From positions 332,615,427 through 332,679,426 of the forward strand of contig NC_081414.1 in the NCBI RefSeq assembly GCF_030272615.1: a DNA stretch of 64,000 bases. Direction: 5' to 3'. How positions within the stretch are numbered: the first letter of the stretch is position 1; each line of letters starts with the position of its first letter. The DNA is from Cryptomeria japonica. Lineage: Eukaryota; Streptophyta; Pinopsida; Cupressales; Cupressaceae. The notes beneath the pieces were generated by a model. The model saw only the letters and a list, made by a program, of their open reading frames with translations. It did not search any database and was not told the origin of the DNA. Position numbers and translations under genes: made by a program. Shown here piece after piece: positions 58,291 through 64,000 of the stretch.

Positions 58291-61039
58291 CAAAAATGCA
58301 TTCCCGGGCATAATGCATTATCCCACATTGGTTGTGGAGGGAGATATTTTGATATTTAAAACTAAGGCTTCACACATCTATAATGTCAAAGCCTCAAGGC
58401 TTTTGATGCAAGGTGCTAAGGGCACCCAAGGTGGACCCCATGTGCGTGGGCACAAATTCCAAGGCGATCGAGGAGGCTGACAAGTGGCAACAAGTGGACC
58501 CCACGCAGGCACGGATCTCAAGGCAAGTAGACGAGTTTTGCAGGAAATAGACGGTTTAACCAGTGAGCATGTTCCAAAAGGATCGATGGTGCGTGTAGAT
58601 TCATGAAGGGAAGATGCATGCCAAATACCTTTCGCGAAATAGCGAAAAACCATGTGCACAGAAATCGAGGTAAAGATTGAGCAAGTCCAGAAAGATCTAA
58701 CGGCTCGCGTGATTTCGGAGCTCAAAGATGCATGCTAGTTACCTATCGCAAAATGGTGAAAGCCAGGTGGCAGGTCCAGCAGGCGGGTCCCAGTGAGGTG
58801 GTTGTCCAATGGCGATGATGTGGCGCATAGGTGGCAGACACATGGCAATGAGCAAGCAGCTTGGTGGCAAACACGTGGCAGATGGATGAGGTGTCATCTG
58901 AGGTGGCACCCAGTGGACCCTACGAGCCAATCAGAGACCACCACGTGGCAAGGCGTCAGGCCAAAAAAGAGTGAAAAATTAAAATTAAATGATATAGTTG
59001 AAACTATAGAGAAAATTCAAAAAATTTAAATGATGGCCTGTTGTTTAAGATTAATTCGCCCAGGGTTTACTTTTTGGCCAAATGTAGAAGTATTATATAT
59101 TTCCGGAAAGCTCTCGAGATGAGGAATTCAATTATGGAGTTAGTTTCAACAAATGTGGGATATTTTGGAAGCAGTTTCCATGGGAAAGAAGAAGATAATG
59201 AATTTCAGTTGGAGAAAGGGAACACATGGCATGTTCTGATGGATTCTGATATTTTTCCTTCTCCTTCTTATTCCCAATTCTTCTCATTGGTAAGGGTTCC
59301 AATTTTTGATAAATTCTCTAAGGGAGATTTCCAAGAGGGGTTCCAGTCTGGTGCATTTTAATTTTATGAGTTGTAATTGTTGATGTTCTCTTTCTTTCTG
59401 TCATGGAATAGATACGTTTAGCTGTAAATTCTTAGTTGCGGGCCATATATATGCAAGGCATATATACATTTCCATTGGATTGTCTTCAAGCATTTTTTCA
59501 ATTTCAATAAATTCAGTTTTCAAGGGATTTTGAATTTATCTTCTCCAAGGGAGAGTGTATTTCCTGTTCTTAGGCATCCTTTACATAAAGGATTTAAATT
59601 CAATGAGCAGAAATTGGGAATTCTGAATTAATGTTTGGATTTGTATGATCTTTTGATTTGAAGTTCAGAATGTATTAATACCAGGCATTAATATAGGGAT
59701 ATATTTTGAGTGAATTTGATTTGTAGCTTGGATTCCGTTTGTGGCCATTTGTGTTGACTCTATGCTCAAATGAAGGCATTGATCTGTTACAATTAGAAGT
59801 TATTTGCACAAGAAATTTAAAATCAAATCAAAATATCTTTTGTTTTCTATTCTATGGTAGTGTCCTTCCATCTCATGATTCAAACATTGTTGAGTTGTCA
59901 ATGTAGATTTAGCCTATCTATAGTACCCTCCTTGTTTTTGAACTGTTTATGAGATCTATCTGCTTTATTGATGTTGTCATAGGTGTGTAATGGGTTTAAT
60001 TTTAAGCATCAAAGGTACACCCACCTAGGTTTTGCAGAGCCTGAAGAGTAGAAGGATTCATATCCTTGTTATGTTGTCCAAGCCCTGAGGTTCTTCATAG
60101 ATCAATTGCAGGTGTACTTGGGTTTATCACTTTTTGTGAACAACACCTTGAATGTAGTATGCAATCTAATCTAAATATGCCAATATGCAAATAATTATGT
60201 GCTATCATCAAATCAGACACTTTGATCATGTGTTTTATCATCATTGAGCCTTCAAAATGTGGTAAGCAAGTGCAAAAATCGATGCTATAATGAACCACGA
60301 TGACCTGAGTACTGGTTTACCTAGATTTTGATATTGCAGGTTAAGACAAGCATCAAGGTATAATGGACCAAGATGACCTGAGATTGCTTGCATGCAAACA
60401 AACAAAAGTTAATCATCCTCCTATGCAAACCCGAAATGTCATCAATGATATTTGATTGATCATGTCAAATGAAAAAATTGCATATTAATAATGATTAATA
60501 GGCAACAGACAAAGAAAAGATCATGCTCCATCCTTGTATCTCTAGTACAAGACATCTTTGAGTCACTCGCTAAGCATGATAACAAAAAGTCAAAACACAA
60601 TAGTTGAACATTCAGGCTAAAGTGTTTCAAATGTGATTCAGAGTATATCATCCATTGATTTGGTGTTTGGTTTAATAGTAAGTTGGATTTTGATACTCAT
60701 GTCCAATGTTGAATTTCTTGATCTTTGCTTATGACTAATGTTGCCTAATAGTTGCTTGCCTAATGCGTTTAAGCTCAATGTAGATTATTACCGACTGAGT
60801 TTAGGATTTTGCCCCTAGTCCAGAAACACACTGGTATATACAATGTTCCAACCATGGTGGGAATTTACAAATAATGCTTGGTTAGATATAAAAGGCTTTA
60901 TTGCAGATATGTACAATGGCGATGGATGGATGCAAGATAAGTGACCAAATAGATGGAGAAGCTAGATGACAAATGGCTCATGTTTCCATATTTTCACCAT
61001 TTGTTTTTATTGCATTTTTCTCATATTTGATTTTTTTAT
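58291..61039. other. Unassigned non-coding DNA downstream of Gyp-2
   Basis: 58420-58960 carries repeated (A/C)ACGTGGCA and AGTGGACCC motifs on the plus strand (58476, 58493, 58867, 58941). The rest is AT-rich with short open stretches (59041-59361, 58378-58725) lacking any domain. Since Gyp-2 pol runs on the minus strand and ends at 61179, this may be its 3' UTR and LTR. Confidence 0.4.
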
Positions 61040-61170
61040 ATTTTCTCCTTTTTTTTTGGATTTTTTGCTTTTATTTTTTATTTTTTTGGATTTTCTACTT
61101 TTTTGATTTTTTTGGATTTTCTGCTTTTTTTATTTTTTTGGATTTTCTGCTTTTCTACTTTTTAAAAAAA
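61040..61170. repeat. T-rich tandem repeat (GGATTTTCTGCTTTTTTA-like)
   Basis: At least four tandem units of TTTTTTGGATTTTCTGCTTT or close variants with a period near 30 bp. The 89-codon frame across it (60973-61242) is a Phe/Leu artefact of this repeat. Confidence 0.8.
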
Positions 61171-61178
61171 ATTTCAGG

Positions 61179-61647
61179 TATAAATTTTTTTCAAATGAAT
61201 TCTATTGATAGGTTCCTCGAGCTAATCTTCTTCCGGTGTTGATAACTTATAAGAACCAGGTCCATATGCAGTTGTGACAACAAAAGGACCTAAGCAATTT
61301 GGCTCAAACTTTCCTTTCTTTTCATGATCTTGCTGATTGCATGGATTCACCTTAAGAACAAGATCATCAACTTGAAACATTCTAGGTTTGACATTATGAT
61401 TATAGCTACGTGACATCCTTTGTTGGTATACTCTCAAATGATCAGCAACATTTTACCAATGTTCTTGCAACAATTCAAGCTCTTGTAACATAGACACCTG
61501 TTGTTCCTCATCTGCAATGAGACACTTCAGTGACACAGGGAGAGACAATATTTCAACCTCCACTGGTAATATTGGTTCAAACCTGTAGACAAGGGAATAT
61601 GGTATAGCACATGTCGGGGTGTGGATACTAGTTCGATATGCCCATAG
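61179..61647 (-). pseudogene. Gyp-2: Ty3/gypsy integrase C-terminal end
   Basis: Minus-strand coding fragment. It begins inside the integrase at LWAYRTSIHTPT (cut at 61647 by the Cop-Q LTR) and continues PYSLVYRFEPILPVEVEI, then MFQVDDLVLKV and GKFEPNCLGPFVVTTAYGPGSYKL, the GPY/F-type module of gypsy integrases. It ends EEPINRIHLKK before a stop near 61179. In-frame TAA near 61454 and TAG near 61225. This is the end of pol in gypsy order, so the element's 3' UTR and LTR should lie below 61179. Confidence 0.88.
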
Positions 61648-62884
61648 TGTTAGAATAACTGGTGGACAACTGAAAGGGGGGGTGAATCAGTTGTCAACAA
61701 ATTATATTAATCAAACCACTTTATAACCTTAACCCAAGCACATAAACATTGAATACCGAAATAGCAAAAATAGATACCGGTAAGCAATAAAACTTAAGAA
61801 TAAAATAGAGAATTAACACAATACAACCATACCACATAACACCATGATTTGTACATGGAAAAATTGGTAAAGGGAAAAACCATAGTGGGAAGCCTACCCA
61901 CAGTCAGATGATACTTCTATAGAAAGTATGTGATACAATAAGAGGCTTGCACATGCAGGAAGGCACACTCCCTAGAGTGTACTTTTCATTACAAAGGAGT
62001 CTCGCTGACTATAGAGAGGTTATAACCACCTCAATATAATTGGACAACAATCCAGAAGAATGATCTTCCAATGATAGCATCTACCATGCCTAATTACAGT
62101 CCCGGTTAAGCTCAATACTAGAGGCCTTTGACCTCTTACATAAATCCAATTCTATCACCTATGATCAACCAAATCTCCTTCGCATATGATATTTCATTCC
62201 ACGACCACAACCATTAAAACCATGATCTACAATGAGATCTTACATCAATTTATACAAACCCTAAGGTCTAAACCAATTAGGTCGACCACCTAAAATATAT
62301 TACAATAAGATCATTACATACATCCACATTAGGATGATATGCCATGTCGGCTTTAGACGAAAACAACATTAACCAATCCATAAATCATCCTAGTAACATG
62401 TAGAGAACACATAACATGATATCGGTCCATAACCCAGATAGGTACCAAACCTAGTCTGAGTCACCCACGCCAAAGCGATGTCTCCAATTAGTCGAGGCAC
62501 GAACAAAGATCACCTTCTGCATCCTGAATTCCATCTAGAAGCCGCACCAACACCACTTGTGCATCCTGTCAAAGATTCTCAGTAAAAGCAATGTCAGTAA
62601 AACCTTAAACCCTTACCGGTATAGGCTTACTAGAGTGTATGATAGAATCCGATCATCAAGTCAATACCAACTAACCAAAAGATACTCCAGAAATATCAAA
62701 CCAAACATATTTCATTGATCAAACATCTCGATAGTATCCAACTTATAGTCCCTTCCGGCGGTAACACAAGTTCTTCTACCGGTAACCAAAATGTGTTTTC
62801 GAGTAACCAACCATAATAGCTAGTGTTGACATCAATGACAAAACATCAATGCAACACATAATCAATTCCTTCATATTGCCAACA
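61648..62884 (-). repeat. Cop-Q 3' LTR
   Basis: 1,237 bp, minus strand, from TGTTGGCAATATGAAGG (62884) to GTTATTCTAACA (61648). Hairpin with a perfect 9-bp stem GACAACTGA/TCAGTTGTC at 61665-61673 and 61687-61695. Same LTR layout as Cop-X. Confidence 0.88.
61665..61695 (-). other. C-loop hairpin of the Cop-Q LTR
   Basis: Perfect 9-bp stem GACAACTGA/TCAGTTGTC with a 13-nt loop (C run on the minus strand). Confidence 0.65.
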
Positions 62885-63234
62885 ATCTCCCCCTTTGGCA
62901 TTGGTGGCAACACTAGATGTGAAAAATAAAAACATCTAAGTGCCAAGAAATGGCAAACATTTCTCATAGAAGATATAATAATGAAAAACTGAAAAATCCT
63001 TGCAACTCCCCCTAAGGAGTGCAGTCCAATCTGAAACTGATCCGAATCCCATAAACATTATTTTTCACATATAACTCTCCCCCTTTGACATCAATGCCAA
63101 AGATATGACATAGATATCAAAATTCTATGAATCTCAAAGATGAGTACTCCCCCTGAGTAGGAGCACCACTACATCAATCCAGAGCAAAAGATAAAGCTAA
63201 TGATGCATATCGAACTGATGCTCTACTCCATCAG
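62885..63234 (-). promoter_or_regulatory. Cop-Q polypurine tract and 3' UTR
   Basis: PPT AAAGGGGGAGAT on the minus strand at 62896-62885, next to the 3' LTR. Further GGGGGAG tracts near 63010, 63080 and 63150, as in the Cop-X 3' UTR. Confidence 0.88.
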
Positions 63235-64000
63235 TTAAGTTTCTACCGGAGGGGTAGATACCCCTAACCTATCTCTCAAATATTCAAATGATTCCTTAGA
63301 CAGTGGTTTAGTGAATATATATGCAATCTGCTCTTTAGTGTTCACATAAACCAATTTGACTTCCTTTTCTTCCACCTTGTCCTTCAGAAAGTTATATTTT
63401 ATTGAAATATTCTTAGTCTTAGAGTGAAATACTAGATTCTTAGACATGTCAATAGCTACAGAGTTATCACAATAGATAACTACTGGTTCACTATAATTTA
63501 CCTTGATATCCTTCAACATTTGCTTCATTCACAAGACTTGAGCGCAATTAGTTGTTGCTACAACATATTTAGCTTCTATAGTAGATAAAGAAATGCATGA
63601 CTATTTTTTGCTGATCCATAAAACCAATTTCTTTCCAAGAAAGAAAGCTCCACCAAAAGTGCTCTTCCTTTCATCAATATCTCCTGCCCAATCTGAATCT
63701 ATATATGCACATAAAGTGAAGTTATCATCTCTAGAATACCATAAGTCATATTTTGTTGTTCCTTGCAAATACTAGAATATCCTCTTTACTGCACATTCAT
63801 GGTTTTCTTTAGGATTACTTTTATATCTTGAAATAATACTTACTGCATTCATAATATCCGGTCTAGTCTGAGTTAGATATAATAAGCCACCAATCATAGA
63901 CTTATACCTTGTCAGATTTACCGATGCAGATGTATCTTTGATAGATAATTTCTCTTGTCACCATAGGAGTACTTACTGGTTTGGAATTCTCCATACCAAA
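63235..64000 (-). pseudogene. Cop-Q RT-RNase H, C-terminal part (partial)
   Basis: RNase H tail open at 63528-63235: LKDIKVNYSEPVVIYCDNSVAIDMSKNLVFHSKTK, VYVNTKEQIAYIFTKPLSKESFEYL. The bases above 63528 carry, in interrupted frames, the AEAKYVVATTN-like region, the AYIDSDWAGDIDERKST-like region and the TRPDIMNAV region down from the end of RT (64000). Several stops. Family as Cop-X. Confidence 0.85.

Larger units (their letters stand above)
61648..64000 (-). mobile_element. Cop-Q: Ty1/copia element, minus strand, runs off the window
   Basis: 3' LTR (62884-61648), PPT (62896-62885), 3' UTR and the end of pol up to 64000. The remainder lies beyond the window. Inserted in Gyp-2 integrase; the left flank is CATAG (61643-61647), the right TSD is not visible. 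Confidence 0.9.

Noticed and set aside
58378-58930. Minus-strand frames rich in Pro, Trp and His
   Set aside because: They follow the repeated GTGGCA-type motifs of that region and have no recognisable domain.
60973-61242. Hydrophobic 89-residue open frame as a membrane protein
   Set aside because: It is the translation of a T-rich tandem repeat.
55102-61647. Gyp-1 and Gyp-2 as one element
   Set aside because: On the minus strand the pol end (Gyp-2) would come before gag (Gyp-1), so they cannot be one colinear copy. A tandem pair sharing an LTR is possible but not shown.

Overview
This 64 kb window is plant nuclear DNA made almost entirely of nested, decayed retrotransposons. I found no host protein-coding gene, tRNA, rRNA or CRISPR array that I can support. 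The plant assignment rests on Ty1/copia and Ty3/gypsy polyproteins, initiator-Met-type primer binding sites (TGGTATCAGAGC and variants), and an L1-type LINE with a DUF4283-like ORF1 and an RNase H at the end of ORF2. The density of nesting and the old, multiply broken copies fit a very large seed-plant genome. A gymnosperm is plausible but not shown.

Layout. (1) 1-1762: AT-rich DNA with a 35-bp tandem repeat, a CpG palindrome cluster next to a TATA box, and a (TA)n run. (2) 1775-9495: a minus-strand LINE with a 15-bp target-site duplication (TSD), carrying ORF1, ORF2 and an extra third ORF whose ATG overlaps the ORF2 stop (ATGA). (3) 9511-10274: unassigned, ending in a short direct repeat. 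(4) 10275-15891: 3'-truncated minus-strand copia element (Cop-M), interrupted by a truncated second element (Cop-T, 10806-12538). Cop-M sits in a plus-strand LTR fragment (15892-16425). (5) 16426-18528 and 34712-35916: pieces of a minus-strand gypsy element (Gyp-1) split by copia element Cop-C (18529-34711). Cop-C's 3' LTR is split by element N (26090-33699). N has a gag, no pol, and a second reading frame of about 1,060 codons. (6) 35917-55101: copia element Cop-X. Its 5' LTR is split by copia element Cop-Y (36012-46552), whose 3' LTR is split by a 3.8-kb LTR-like unit Z (42524-46340). Cop-X's 3' LTR holds a minus-strand solo LTR, W (53435-54944). (7) 55102-61178: unassigned, probably old gypsy LTR/UTR. 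(8) 61179-61647: 3' end of a gypsy pol (Gyp-2), cut by minus-strand copia Cop-Q (61648 to the window edge).

Four observations stand out. First, nearly every LTR has, shortly upstream of its 3' end, a hairpin with a C-rich loop; the outer stem sequence differs between families while pairing is kept, which looks like covariation. Second, element N carries a very long non-pol ORF. Third, the LINE carries a stop-start-coupled ORF3. Fourth, the in-frame stops are mostly explicable as C-to-T changes at Gln/Arg codons, matching decay of methylated DNA.

Coordinates of TSDs, PBSs, PPTs and LTR ends were read by eye. No database or alignment program was used, so family names rest on recognised motifs.
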